From Actinocatenispora thailandica (GTDB lineage: Bacteria; Actinomycetota; Actinomycetes; Mycobacteriales; Micromonosporaceae): 64,000 nt of DNA. This document shows, piece by piece, positions 35,953 to 44,987 of the stretch. The stretch is from positions 5,516,198 to 5,580,197 of the forward strand of contig NZ_AP023355.1 of NCBI RefSeq assembly GCF_016865425.1. The letters are read 5' to 3'. Position 1 is the first letter of the stretch. Each line of letters begins with the position of its first letter. The position numbers and the translations under genes were made by a program. The notes below the pieces were generated by a model, which was not told the origin of the DNA, did no database searches, and saw nothing but the letters and a program-made list of their open reading frames with translations.

Positions 35953-36657
35953 TCAGCTACGGCGCCGCATCCGGAGCCGCAGGGCGACGCCGCCGGCCAC
36001 GAGTGCCCCGGCGATCGCGGCCAGCACACCCAGCGGGGTGCCGGTGACCGGCAGCGTCGGGCCGGCCGAGCCCGATCCGCTGGGCTGCGGTGACACCGGC
36101 GCAGCCGAGGTCGGGCTCGCCGAACCGGACGGGCTGGCCGGGGTCGACGGGCTGGTCGACGTCGAGGCGCTCGCCGAACCGGACGGGCTGGTACTCGCCG
36201 ACGGCGAGGAGCTGGTCGACGCCGACGGGCTGGTCGACGGCGACGGGCTGGCGCACTCGACGGTGAACACCTTGGACTTGCCCGCGCCGTTCTCGCCCTC
36301 CCAGTTCCAGACGAGCTTGTAGTGCCCGTTCGGCAGCGTCATGTCCTGGGTGTGCCCGTTGCCGTCCGGGTCGAGCGTGATCGTGCCCTGACCGACCTGG
36401 CTGGTTCCGGTCGGCGGCTGCTCGTCGATGTGCCAGCTGACCTGCTGCAACCCGTCGAAGTTGAACGCGTCCAGATAGAAGACGCAGACCTTCGGCTCGT
36501 TGCTCGGGTCGTCGACCGGAGTACCCGAGTTGTGGATCTTCACGTCGCCGTTGTCGCCCGGTGCGGCGAGCGCCGCGCCCGGCGCGCCGAGCCCGGCACC
36601 GACCACCGCTGCCGCCACCATCACCGTCGCCCATCGGGACGCCATGGTCGCCTTCAT
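35953..36657 (-). CDS. LPxTG-type surface protein, small ectodomain
   Basis: 234 residues from the ATG at 36657, with GGGGGAAAG upstream. It has a signal peptide (VMVAAAVVGAGLGAPGAALA) and an ectodomain of about 105 residues that is beta-sandwich-like (VCVFYLDAFNFDGLQQVSWH, LPNGHYKLVWNWEGENGAGK). A Ser/Pro/Ala stalk of PSASTSxS repeats follows, then the sortase signal LPVTGTPLGVL, a TM helix and RMRRRS. Second sortase substrate of the window, unlinked to the first. Confidence 0.87.
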   Translation of the reverse strand: MKATMASRWATVMVAAAVVGAGLGAPGAALAAPGDNGDVKIHNSGTPVDDPSNEPKVCVFYLDAFNFDGLQQVSWHIDEQPPTGTSQVGQGTITLDPDGNGHTQDMTLPNGHYKLVWNWEGENGAGKSKVFTVECASPSPSTSPSASTSSSPSASTSPSGSASASTSTSPSTPASPSGSASPTSAAPVSPQPSGSGSAGPTLPVTGTPLGVLAAIAGALVAGGVALRLRMRRRS

Positions 36658-36866
36658 TCTTTCCCCCCATCAGTCGTATGAACGGCAGCCGCCGATGCGG
36701 CGGCTGCTTTGCACCCCCGTGAACTACGGGAACCCCCGTGAACTACCGAGCGGAGCTGCGGAGAGTCACGCGGCGCCGCTCGCCCCGAGCGCCGGCCGGT
36801 GGCCGGCGCCGGGCCCGTCCCGACCGCCGGCCCGAGGCCGGGCCGTGTCCGGTGGGTCGCGCCCGT

Positions 36867-38072
36867 TCACCGGAGCGAGCCCGCTGCGGCGGTCAGCTCG
36901 GCGCGGCGGTCCGGCGGTACGGCCGCCGCGGTCTCGTCGAGCATCCGCAGCACCCGGGCTCGCACCATCGGCGCCGCCGTCAGGTACGGCAGGATCTCGG
37001 TCGCCGCGGCCACGAACCGCGGCCAGCCGGGCAGCGGGGCCACCACCAGCGGGCGGCCCCGGTCGTCTCGCACCGTACCGATGTCCAGGTCCCGGTCGGC
37101 GACGGCGCGCAGCAGGTCGGCCATCCCGTCGACGGCCCGGACCGCCGTGTACGGGTCGTTGACGGCGGTCGACAGCGCCCGCAGCGCGATGTCGTTGAGC
37201 AGCCGGAAGGCCAGCAGCGGATCCTGGTCGAAGGTACGGTCCACGCCGACGTCGAGGGCGCCCAGCAGTTCCGCGTCCGGCACGCCCGGATCGGGGCCGT
37301 GCACCCGCAGCGCGGTACCGCGAAACGGGATCGTGACACCGGGCCGGTAGCCCAGCACGATCGTGCAGCCGTGGTCCTCGGCGAGCGCGCTCAACGCCGG
37401 CAGGTCGACCTGCTGCAGCAGCGCGTACCGGTAGGGCCAGCTCACCGCGCGCGACACCGGCGGCAGCGGGGCGGGGGCGGGCGCCGCGTCGTAGCTCGCC
37501 GGGTACAGCCGGGCGAGCAGTTGCAGGCCCTCCCCGGTGACACGCTGCAGGACCGACTCGAACTGCACCGCCGACAGCGCCCGCAACTGCAGCTGCCCGC
37601 CGACGGCCATGCAGCAGAGCACGAGCAGCACCGCCACGACCGGGACCACCAGCGACATCCGGCGATCGTGACTGACCTGCAGCGAGGCACTGACGGAGAA
37701 CAGGAGCACCCCGACGAACAGCCCCAGCGCGTGCCAGACCAGCGGGTGGTCGCGGAACAGCATCAGCCGCGGCGACAGGTTGGTACTGACGTGCCGGACC
37801 ACGACCGACAGCAGCGAGAAGACCAGCCCGGTCAGCGCGACGAGTCCAGCGGCCATCGCCTGCAGGATGCCGGTCACCTTGTCGGCGTTCACCGTCGGTC
37901 CGCTGTGGATGGTCGGGAGCAGCACGCCGAGGATGACGCCGGCCACCGCGTACGGCAGCCCGACCGCGCTGGCTCGCAGCCGTCGACGACGCCGGCTCAG
38001 CACCCAGGGCGCCCGGCCGCGCGGTACCGGCGCCGAACGCCGACGGACCCGCCTGGACGGTGACGATCCCAC
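36867..38072 (-). CDS. DUF2254 family membrane protein
   Basis: About 401 residues from a GTG at 38072 with GGAGGG nine bases upstream; an in-frame GTG at 38150 lacks a site. Four TM helices occupy the first half (LPYAVAGVILGVLLPTIHSG, MAAGLVALTGLVFSLLSVVV, ALGLFVGVLLFSVSASL, VVPVVAVLLVLCCMAVG). The soluble half holds the family signature NDIALRALSTAVNDPYTAVR. Function unknown. Confidence 0.88.
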   Translation of the reverse strand: MGSSPSRRVRRRSAPVPRGRAPWVLSRRRRRLRASAVGLPYAVAGVILGVLLPTIHSGPTVNADKVTGILQAMAAGLVALTGLVFSLLSVVVRHVSTNLSPRLMLFRDHPLVWHALGLFVGVLLFSVSASLQVSHDRRMSLVVPVVAVLLVLCCMAVGGQLQLRALSAVQFESVLQRVTGEGLQLLARLYPASYDAAPAPAPLPPVSRAVSWPYRYALLQQVDLPALSALAEDHGCTIVLGYRPGVTIPFRGTALRVHGPDPGVPDAELLGALDVGVDRTFDQDPLLAFRLLNDIALRALSTAVNDPYTAVRAVDGMADLLRAVADRDLDIGTVRDDRGRPLVVAPLPGWPRFVAAATEILPYLTAAPMVRARVLRMLDETAAAVPPDRRAELTAAAGSLR

Positions 38073-38206
38073 GACGTCGCCCTCCGTGGATCCGTCGTGC
38101 TCGATGTGGCCGATCCTAGGGCGATTCGCCCGAGTGCCCGCGGGAAACACCGAAATCCGCCGACCCCGGGCCGGCCGCCGGCCCCGGCGTCGGGTAGACA
38201 GGCGGC

Positions 38207-38809
38207 ATGGCTGATCAGGTGCGGTTCGTGCTCGCGTCGCAGAGCCCGGCCCGGCTGGCGTCGCTGCGCGCCGCCGGGTTCGACCCCGAGGTGATCGTCA
38301 GCGGCGTGGACGAGTCGGCGGTCCGGGCGGCCGACACCGCGGCGCTCGCCGGCATCCTGGCCCGGCACAAGTGCGAGGCGGTCGCGGCCCGCGACACCGC
38401 GGCCGGCGCGGTGGTGCTCGGCTGCGATTCGGTGCTGGAGTTCGAGCAGGAGACGTGGGGCAAGCCGAGCGGCCCGGCCGACGCGGTCGCGCGCTGGCGG
38501 CGGATGCGCGGGCACAGCGGCGTGCTGCACACCGGGCACTGGCTGATCGACACCCGCAACGACGCCGCGGTCGGCGCCGTCGCGGCCACCACCGTGCGGT
38601 TCGCCGAGGTCAGCGACGCCGAGATCGAGGCGTACGTGGCGACCGGGGAGCCGCTGGCGGTGGCCGGCGCCTTCACCATCGACGGCCGGGGCGGCCCGTT
38701 CGTGTCCGGCGTGGACGGCGATCCGGGCACCGTGGTCGGCGTCTCCCTGCCTCTGCTGCGTACCCTGCTGGCCGATCTGGACATCCCCGTCACCGCCCTG
38801 TGGACCTGA
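38207..38809 (+). CDS. maf: Maf-family nucleotide pyrophosphatase
   Basis: 200 residues. The N-terminal FVLASQSPARLASLRAAGFD is the Maf signature (ASxSPxRxxLL). It is followed by VVLGCDSVLEFE with the catalytic Asp, GKPSGPADAVARWRRMRGHS, and FTIDGRGGPFVSGVDGDPGT. Maf proteins hydrolyse modified or canonical nucleotide triphosphates and limit their incorporation. Located downstream of the accD5-accE5 region as in mycobacteria, though separated by inserted genes. Confidence 0.92.
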   Translation: MADQVRFVLASQSPARLASLRAAGFDPEVIVSGVDESAVRAADTAALAGILARHKCEAVAARDTAAGAVVLGCDSVLEFEQETWGKPSGPADAVARWRRMRGHSGVLHTGHWLIDTRNDAAVGAVAATTVRFAEVSDAEIEAYVATGEPLAVAGAFTIDGRGGPFVSGVDGDPGTVVGVSLPLLRTLLADLDIPVTALWT

Positions 38810-38902
38810 GTCCCGACCGTCCGGTGGACCTGATTCCCGCTCGGTCGACCTGATTCCGGCTCGGTCGACCGACAGCGGTGTCAGGCGGGCAGACTGGTTC
38901 GC

Positions 38903-39292
38903 ATGGTCTTCACCCCAGCAGAGCTGGACTACCTGGGCACCCAGCGCCTCGGGCGGCTGGCCACGGTGGCTCCGGACGGGCAGGTACAGAACAATCCGGT
39001 GGGGTTCTTCGTGGATGCCGGCGCGGGCACGATCACGATCGGTGGGCACGCGCTGGGCGCCTCCAAGAAGTTCCGGAACGTGCAGCGCGGCAGCACGGTG
39101 TCGTTCGTGGTGGACGATCTCGCGTCGGTGGATCCGTGGGTGCCGCGCGGCATCGAGGTTCGGGGTTCGGCGGTGGCGCTGACCGATCAGGAGCCGCCGC
39201 TGCCGTACTTCTCCCGGGAGATCATCACGATCACGCCGCGCCGGATCATCTCGTGGGGTCTGGACGGCGCCCGGTCCAGCCGCACGGTCTGA
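38903..39292 (+). CDS. PPOX-class F420-dependent oxidoreductase
   Basis: 129 residues of the split-barrel flavin/F420 family: FTPAELDYLGTQRLGRLATV, PDGQVQNNPVGFFVDAG, GASKKFRNVQRGSTVSFVVD and the ending ITPRRIISWGLDGARSSRTV. The small size and KKFRN segment match actinobacterial F420-binding members. Substrate unknown. The gene precedes a large inverted repeat shared with the convergent alpha-galactosidase gene. Confidence 0.85.
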   Translation: MVFTPAELDYLGTQRLGRLATVAPDGQVQNNPVGFFVDAGAGTITIGGHALGASKKFRNVQRGSTVSFVVDDLASVDPWVPRGIEVRGSAVALTDQEPPLPYFSREIITITPRRIISWGLDGARSSRTV

Positions 39293-39306
39293 CCCCGCCG
39301 GCAGAA

Positions 39307-39367
39307 GTTGATCATGGGGTTATCTCGGGCGGCAAGCGCTTGCCGAGTGGATAACCCCATGATCAAC
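39307..39367. terminator. 18-bp perfect inverted repeat with internal palindrome
   Basis: GTTGATCATGGGGTTATC at 39307-39324 is exactly complementary to 39350-39367. The loop contains CGGCAAGCGCTTGCCG, a second perfect hairpin. It lies between two convergent genes, so it likely terminates both. It is AT-richer than its surroundings and looks like a dispersed palindromic repeat element rather than an ordinary terminator. Confidence 0.75.
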
Positions 39368-39403
39368 GGTGCAGCGGTGGGTCGGCGGACGGTGCGGTAG
39401 CGG

Positions 39404-41419
39404 TCAGGAGCAGGTGATCGCGGCGCCGGCCCAGTCGGTGTGATCGGAGTTGGCGTCGCCCTGGTCGTTCGCGACCAGTTGCACCACGTGCGCACCGGTC
39501 AGGTCGGCGGTCAGGGTCCGGGCCGCGTCGTCGGCGGTCATCGGGCCCGAGTCGGCGACCTTGCTGCCGTCCACCCAGATCTCGAACGACGCGTTCGCGA
39601 CGCTGCCGTCCTTCTCGTCGTCGATACCGACGTCGGTGTGCAACGCCGTGCAGGTACCGCCGAGGAAGTACGTGATGGTCGCGGGCGCGTTGGTGCCGAG
39701 CCCCTTGGCGTAGGTGACGCCGTTGATGGTGATGGTGTGCCCGTCACCGGCGCCGGTCTCGCCGTTGCTGGAGTCGCGTTCCACCGGACCCCAGTCGTTG
39801 TCGGCGGACAGCCAGTCCAGGTCGCTGAGGTAGTGCGTGCCGGCAGTGGGCCCGACCGCGACCAGCACCGAGGTGCCACCGTCCGCGGTGTAGCCGTGTC
39901 CATTCCACTGGTACGTACCGTGCAGCTTGAGCGAGTAGGTACCGGCCGCGACGTTCGCCGGCGGGGTGACCTGCCAGGTCGTGGTCAGCGACTTGCCGGT
40001 CGGCAGCGCCGGCGCCTCGGTGCCCGACGTGGCCTTGAGCTGCCAGCCGTCCGGGCCGGTCAGGCCGGCCTGGACCGCGTGCACCGGGACCCGGCCGTTG
40101 TTGGCGACCGTGGTGGTCACCTCGTTGGCCTTGCCCGGGGTCAGGATCGCCGCGGGCGCACCGGCGTAGACGGTACCGGCGTCCACCCCGGCCGACGTGC
40201 TCGGCGGGTACGAGTTCCACCGGTGGTCCACCGAGACCCGGTAGATGGCGGTGCCGTGCGCGGGTACCGAGGCGCTGATGGTGCCGGCGGTCTCGGTGTT
40301 GCTGTGCTGCCAGACGTCGCGCAGCGAGTACGCGGCGGCGTGCGGCAGCCCGGCCGCGTCGGCCGTGGTGGAGATGGTCGCCGCACTGTCGGACTCGTTG
40401 TACAGCGCGACCGCGACGTCGCCGTTGGCGAGGGGCTTGGCGAACACCACGTGCCCGTTGCTGTCCGCGATCGGCTTGGCCTGCTTGCCCAGCGAGTCCT
40501 GGTCGAGCGCGATGACCTCGGAGTTGCTGAGGATCTCCATCGTGGCCGGGGTCGCCTTGCGCAGGTCGCTGCCGATCAGCAGCGGCGAGGCCATCATCGA
40601 CCAGAGGCCGAAGTGGGTGCGGTACTCGGTGTCGGTCATCCCGCCGTTGCCGACTTCGAGCATGTCCGGGTCGTTCCAGGCGCCGGGCTTGGCCGCCGCG
40701 TACAGGCCCATGTTCTTGCGGATGATGCTCTTCAGGCTGGACCAGTGGTCGCTGATGTCACCGGTGGTGCGCCACAGGTTGCCGACGTCGCCGGCCCAGT
40801 TCGCCGGGTCGAAGTTGCCCCACTCGCACAGCGAGTAGACCATCGGCCGGCCGGTGGCGGCGAGGGCGTCGCGCATCCGGGAGTACCGGTCGATGTAGCC
40901 GGCCTCGGTTTCCGGGGTGTCGCGGCTGCCGCAGTTGTCGTACTTGAGGTAGTCGACACCCCAGGCGGCGAAGTCGTTGGCGTCGGTGGTCTCGTGGCCG
41001 AAGCTGGCCGGGTAGCCGGCGCAGGTCTTGTCGCCGGCGCTGGAGTAGATGCCGAGCTTGAGTCCCTTGGAGTGGACGTAGTCGGCGGTGCCCTTGATCC
41101 CGTCGGGGAACTTGACCGGGTCGGGTACCAGGTGCCCGTCGGCGCTGCGCTGCCGCTCCGACCAGCAGTCGTCGATGTTGACGTACTCGTAGCCGGCGTC
41201 CTTGAGGCCGCTCGACACGAAGAAGTCGGCGGTCTGCTTGATGAGCTGCTCGTCGACGTTGCAGCCGAACGAGTTCCAGTCGTTGAAGCCCATCGGCGGG
41301 GTGAGCGCGAGGCCGTTGTCCAGGGCCTTCGCCTCGGTCGGGTGGGCGACGGTGCCGACGACGGTGGCGCCGCCGATCGCGAGCGCGGCGACCGCTGCCA
41401 ACGCGAGGAGTCTTCGCAT
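39404..41419 (-). CDS. Secreted GH27 alpha-galactosidase with NPCBM domain
   Basis: 671 residues from the ATG at 41419, with AAAGGAC upstream. It has a signal peptide (LLALAAVAALAIGGATVVGT, cleavage near AKA). The GH27 barrel reads LALTPPMGFNDWNSFGCNVD, YEYVNIDDCWS and GVDYLKYDNCG, with the nucleophile Asp in KYDN (near residue 160), then LWRTTGDISDHW carrying the presumed acid/base Asp and AWNDPDMLEVGNGGMT. A beta-sandwich domain and a C-terminal NPCBM-type carbohydrate-binding module follow (ITINGVTYAKGLGTNAPATI ... TDVGIDDEKDGS). Releases terminal alpha-galactose from polysaccharides or oligosaccharides outside the cell. Confidence 0.94.
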   Translation of the reverse strand: MRRLLALAAVAALAIGGATVVGTVAHPTEAKALDNGLALTPPMGFNDWNSFGCNVDEQLIKQTADFFVSSGLKDAGYEYVNIDDCWSERQRSADGHLVPDPVKFPDGIKGTADYVHSKGLKLGIYSSAGDKTCAGYPASFGHETTDANDFAAWGVDYLKYDNCGSRDTPETEAGYIDRYSRMRDALAATGRPMVYSLCEWGNFDPANWAGDVGNLWRTTGDISDHWSSLKSIIRKNMGLYAAAKPGAWNDPDMLEVGNGGMTDTEYRTHFGLWSMMASPLLIGSDLRKATPATMEILSNSEVIALDQDSLGKQAKPIADSNGHVVFAKPLANGDVAVALYNESDSAATISTTADAAGLPHAAAYSLRDVWQHSNTETAGTISASVPAHGTAIYRVSVDHRWNSYPPSTSAGVDAGTVYAGAPAAILTPGKANEVTTTVANNGRVPVHAVQAGLTGPDGWQLKATSGTEAPALPTGKSLTTTWQVTPPANVAAGTYSLKLHGTYQWNGHGYTADGGTSVLVAVGPTAGTHYLSDLDWLSADNDWGPVERDSSNGETGAGDGHTITINGVTYAKGLGTNAPATITYFLGGTCTALHTDVGIDDEKDGSVANASFEIWVDGSKVADSGPMTADDAARTLTADLTGAHVVQLVANDQGDANSDHTDWAGAAITCS

Positions 41420-41787
41420 GAGCCGTCCTTTCGCGTACCTGTGCTGGGATCCGCTGCCGCTGACGACGATCAAGCGTGTGGAGGTATGTGCGGTTATCGC
41501 CGTGGCGGCGTTGGGTATGTGCACTTAAACACACACAACCACACGGCACAAGATCTGAACGGGCGGCAACCAGGCATCGACGCCGAACGTGTTGTGCCAG
41601 CACAGTCCGGTCCGCCGCGACGCAATCACTGGCGCATCTCGCCGTCGTTACCTAGGGTGGGCCGAATATCCGGCACAAGTTCTACAAACTGTCACGGTCC
41701 GGTCGGCTCATTCCCACATCCCGGCACCTTGCCGGCACCGGAGCGGGCCACCGGACGGACCGTCGAAAGGAAGGGCCGACCCCCACG
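41420..41787. other. 368-bp divergent intergenic region
   Basis: Between the alpha-galactosidase and methyltransferase genes. It holds two copies of GGTATGTGC (about 41484 and 41514) and the arms CGTGTGG (41475) and CCACACG (41539). These could be binding sites for a carbohydrate-responsive regulator of the galactosidase. No gene seen. Confidence 0.4.
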
Positions 41788-42570
41788 ATGACCGTGATCG
41801 AACATCGCGTCGAAACCGAGCGGGCCATCACACCCGACTATTCGGGGAAGAAGTTCACCGAGGAGCAGATCGCCAACGGCGTGCACCGCAAGTTCATCGG
41901 TGGCCACTGGGACGGGCACGGCCAGCACCAGGTGGAGTTCCTCACCGAGCGCGGCCTGCGGCCCGAACACAAGTTCCTCGACGTCGGCTGCGGCGCGTTC
42001 CGCGCCGGGCGCCACTTCGTCGACCTGCTGGAGCCTGGGCACTACTACGGCATCGACGCCAACCTGTCGCTGATCGAGACCGGGTACGAGGTCGAGCTCA
42101 GCGACGAGCAGCGCACCAAGCTGCCCACCGAGAACCTGCGGGCCAACGACCGGTTCGACGCGAACTTCGGTGTCAAGTTCGACTACGCGATCGCCCAGTC
42201 GGTGTTCACCCACGTGTCGCTCAACCACATGCGGCTGTGCCTCAACCGGGTCTCGCGCGTGATGCGGCCGGGCGGCAAGTTCTACGTGACGTTCTTCGAG
42301 CAGCCGCCGGGCACCAAGCTGGACAAGATCACCGCGATCCGCAAGGGCGGCCGGCCGCTGCTGAGCGAGCAGAACGTCTTCTGGTACTTCCGGTCCGACC
42401 TGCAGTGGGTCGCCGGGTTCGGCGCCTGGAAGTTCCGCTACATCGGCGAGTGGGGCCACCCGAACGGCCAGAAGATGGTCGAGTACACCCGGGTCGCCGA
42501 CTCGGGCAAGCTCGGCAACAACATCAAGCGCGGCCGCCGCTGGCTGTCCCGCAAGATCTACCCGGCCTGA
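41788..42570 (+). CDS. Class I SAM-dependent methyltransferase
   Basis: 260 residues. The SAM site is clear: KFLDVGCGAFRAGRHFVDLL (motif I), YYGIDANLSLIETG (acidic end of strand 2), FDYAIAQSVFTHVSLNHMRL and RVMRPGGKFYVTFFEQP. The C-terminal part is basic (NNIKRGRRWLSRKIYPA). Similar proteins act on small molecules or sugars in surface-polymer or natural-product pathways; substrate not deducible. Stands alone, with its own terminator. Confidence 0.88.
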   Translation: MTVIEHRVETERAITPDYSGKKFTEEQIANGVHRKFIGGHWDGHGQHQVEFLTERGLRPEHKFLDVGCGAFRAGRHFVDLLEPGHYYGIDANLSLIETGYEVELSDEQRTKLPTENLRANDRFDANFGVKFDYAIAQSVFTHVSLNHMRLCLNRVSRVMRPGGKFYVTFFEQPPGTKLDKITAIRKGGRPLLSEQNVFWYFRSDLQWVAGFGAWKFRYIGEWGHPNGQKMVEYTRVADSGKLGNNIKRGRRWLSRKIYPA

Positions 42571-42591
42571 TCGGCCGGCACGACCCATCCG

Positions 42592-42627
42592 GTACCCGGC
42601 CACCCGCACCCGCGAGTGGCCGGGTAC
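42592..42627 (+). terminator. Terminator hairpin after the methyltransferase gene
   Basis: GTACCCGGCCAC / GTGGCCGGGTAC, a perfect 12-bp stem with a 12-base loop, 22 bases after the stop codon. Confidence 0.75.
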
Positions 42628-42643
42628 TCGCGTCTGGGGACAG

Positions 42644-43012
42644 GTGGTGTTCGCGCGCCTTTGCTCTGGACGCCTGAGCGCACCACCAGGCGGTGTACGC
42701 GCACCTTTGCTCTGGACACCTGAGCGCACCACCAGGCGGTGTACGCGCACCTTTGCTCTGGACACCTGAGCGCACCACCAGGCGGTGTACGCGCACCTTT
42801 GCTCTGGACACCTGAGCGCACCACCAGGCGGTGTACGCGCACCTTTGCTCTGGACACCTGAGCGCACCACCAGGCGGTGTACGCGCACCTTTGCTCTGGA
42901 CACCTGAGCGCACCACCAGGCGGTGTACGCGCACCTTTGCTCTGGACACCTGAGCGCACCACCAGGCGGTGTACGCGCACCTTTGCTCTGGACACCTGAG
43001 CGCACCAGCCGG
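42644..43012. repeat. 46-bp tandem repeat array (about seven identical units)
   Basis: Units start at 42678, 42724, 42770, 42816, 42862, 42908 and 42954, each 46 bp and identical by eye. A diverged half unit precedes (from 42644, GCGCGCC for GCGCACC and GACGCC for GACACC), and a partial unit follows (43000-43010). The unit holds CACCACCAGGCGGTG, a short hairpin, and TTTGCTCTGGACACC. Forty-six is not a multiple of three, so open frames through it are artefacts. No variable spacers exist. It lies between a methyltransferase gene and the convergent ynfA-like gene. Confidence 0.95.
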
Positions 43013-43048
43013 AATCCCGCGCGCGTCGCGCGTCGCAGCGACGGACGG

Positions 43049-43381
43049 TCAGCGGCGGGGCATGTACATGATGACCGCGACGCCGACCAGGCAGATGCCG
43101 GCGCCGATCAGGTCCCAACGATCCGGCCGGAACCTGTCCACGAGCATGCCCCAGGCCAGCGAGCCGGCCACGAAGATCCCGCCGTACGCGGCGAGGATCC
43201 GGCCGAAGTGCGGGTCGGGCTGGAACGTGGCGACGAACCCGTAACAGCCGAGGGCGATGATGCCGCCGGCGATCCACAGCACGCCGCGGTGCTCCCGCCA
43301 GCCCTGCCACACCAGCCAGGCCCCGCCGATCTCGGCGAGCGCGGCGAGCACGAACAGCAACAACGAGCGCACGACGGTCAT
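43049..43381 (-). CDS. YnfA/UPF0060 family membrane protein
   Basis: 110 residues with four TM helices: [59 protein letters not shown] and [20 protein letters not shown]. The AEIGGxxLVW and AAYGGxF motifs are specific to YnfA proteins, small-multidrug-resistance relatives of uncertain function. The 3' end approaches the tandem repeat array. Confidence 0.93.
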   Translation of the reverse strand: MTVVRSLLLFVLAALAEIGGAWLVWQGWREHRGVLWIAGGIIALGCYGFVATFQPDPHFGRILAAYGGIFVAGSLAWGMLVDRFRPDRWDLIGAGICLVGVAVIMYMPRR

Positions 43382-43528
43382 GCCCGGACCGTACTGCCGG
43401 CGGTCGGTACAGGTCCCCGGACCCGCACCGGCGGTGCTGCCGGCCCGCGGTACGGTCGGCGCGGCTCACCACCCGCCGGTCTGGCCCCGGCTTTGCACAC
43501 TCGACCCGGACGTCCCAGGGAGGCAGCG

Positions 43529-44791
43529 ATGACCATGGCACCGGGCGGGGCACCGGGTAGGGCACCGGGCCGGCGTCGGATCCGCCGGAGCCTGATCGTG
43601 CTGATCGTCGGGCTTGCGGTGCTGGTCCTGGTGGCGGCAGTGGTGGGCATCGGCGCGGTCACCGGGTTGTTCGGCCCCACCTCGCACCCGCCCGTCAACC
43701 CCGCACCGTGGGCCGACGGCGCCCGGATCCGGCCGGTACGCAGCACCGACCCCCAGGTCCGCAGCGTGCTGCGGGCCCAGCAGTACGAGATCGCCTGGCG
43801 CAGCGTCGTCACCGGGCTGGGCCAGCAGCAGGTCGACCAGGAGTACACGTTCGATCCCGATCAGCGCCGCGGCGAGTCGCCGGCCCAGCACCGGCGAGGC
43901 TCCTACCTCGCCGGCCTGTCGGTCTACCCGCACGGCACCAGCACCAGCACCAGCACCAGCAGCGCCAGCGCCAGCACCGGCACCACCGACAGCGGCGCCG
44001 AGGGCAGCGACGACATCCACGTCGGCGAGTACGGGCGGTCGAGCGACGCGCTCGCCGCCCTGCGCGACGACCGGTCCGGGGAGTCGCTGCGGCGGGTGTC
44101 GTCGCCGGCGATCGACGGCGCCAGCCACGTCTCCGCCTGGCAGGGAAAGTCGCTCTCGGCACCGTGCCGGCCGAAGGCGGGCAAGCCGATCTCGGTGGCG
44201 GTGGATGCCGTGGTGGACGGGAGGGTCGCGCTGTCCATCACGAACGGGTGCGCCAGCTCGGCCGACGGCGGTGAGCAGGCCGATGCCCTGCTGGCGATCG
44301 CCCGCAAGGCGGTCCGGGCGATCGAGACGGTGCGGAGCCAGCCGGTGCCGGCGACGTGGATGCCGGGCACCGCGAGCGTCCCGATCATCAGCTCCGGCGG
44401 CTGGTACCAGTCGCAGCTGCAGGTCAGCGGCCGGCGCGACGGCCTGAACGTGCAGCCGCTGCTGGACGAGCCGTTCGCGGACAGCGGCGTCGACACGGTC
44501 TTCTACGGCAAGGACACCGTCTACGCCTATGCCGACCGGGCGGCGGCGCACGCGGTACTGGGGAAGCTGCCCGGGATGTCGACCGACTACCGGTACCAGC
44601 AGGCGCCGCACCGGGTCGGCGCCGGCGCGGGTGACGAGCGGCTCTGCGCCCGGGGCGAGCACTGGCAGCAGGGCACCACCTGCTGGAGCCGGGTCGGCCG
44701 GTTCGTCGTCGTCCAGTCCTACGGCACGGACGGCAAGGCCGACGCCACGATGGACGAAACGCAGGTCAAGGCGCTGCGCGGGGTGCACTGA
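43529..44791 (+). CDS. Membrane-anchored extracytoplasmic protein, unknown
   Basis: 420 residues from the ATG at 43529, with GGGAGGCAG upstream. A basic N-terminus (RRRIRRS) precedes one TM helix (LIVLIVGLAVLVLVAAVVGI). The large outside region contains a Ser/Thr repeat (GTSTSTSTSSASASTGTT), about four Cys that could form disulfides (APCRPKAG, TNGCASSA, ERLCARGE, GTTCWSRVG), and two similar halves (FDPDQRRG..., FYGKDTVYAYADRAAAHAVL). Resembles conserved actinobacterial secreted proteins without function. Confidence 0.75.
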   Translation: MTMAPGGAPGRAPGRRRIRRSLIVLIVGLAVLVLVAAVVGIGAVTGLFGPTSHPPVNPAPWADGARIRPVRSTDPQVRSVLRAQQYEIAWRSVVTGLGQQQVDQEYTFDPDQRRGESPAQHRRGSYLAGLSVYPHGTSTSTSTSSASASTGTTDSGAEGSDDIHVGEYGRSSDALAALRDDRSGESLRRVSSPAIDGASHVSAWQGKSLSAPCRPKAGKPISVAVDAVVDGRVALSITNGCASSADGGEQADALLAIARKAVRAIETVRSQPVPATWMPGTASVPIISSGGWYQSQLQVSGRRDGLNVQPLLDEPFADSGVDTVFYGKDTVYAYADRAAAHAVLGKLPGMSTDYRYQQAPHRVGAGAGDERLCARGEHWQQGTTCWSRVGRFVVVQSYGTDGKADATMDETQVKALRGVH

Positions 44792-44987
44792 ACCGTCGCC
44801 GCGGCACGATGGCGCGCCGGCGCCGCCCACGGCCAGCCATTGGCCGGGCTGTGTCCCCGAAGCGCGCGGTACACGGCGTGCGGGTGGCAGGGCGGCGCAA
44901 CGAAGTGCGGTCGTCCACGGCGTGCGGGGCACCGGGTGCACGGCCGCGGAGGGCACGGCCCACGGGGTGCGGGCTACAGCGTGCGGG

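Noticed and set aside
42644-43012. Regular repeats that could be read as a CRISPR array
   Set aside because: Units are 46 bp and strictly contiguous with no variable spacers, and no cas genes are nearby; it is a tandem repeat.
42558-43565. Apparent repeat proteins across the tandem array
   Set aside because: The 46-bp period changes frame each unit, so every frame stays open; no ribosome site or conserved domain.
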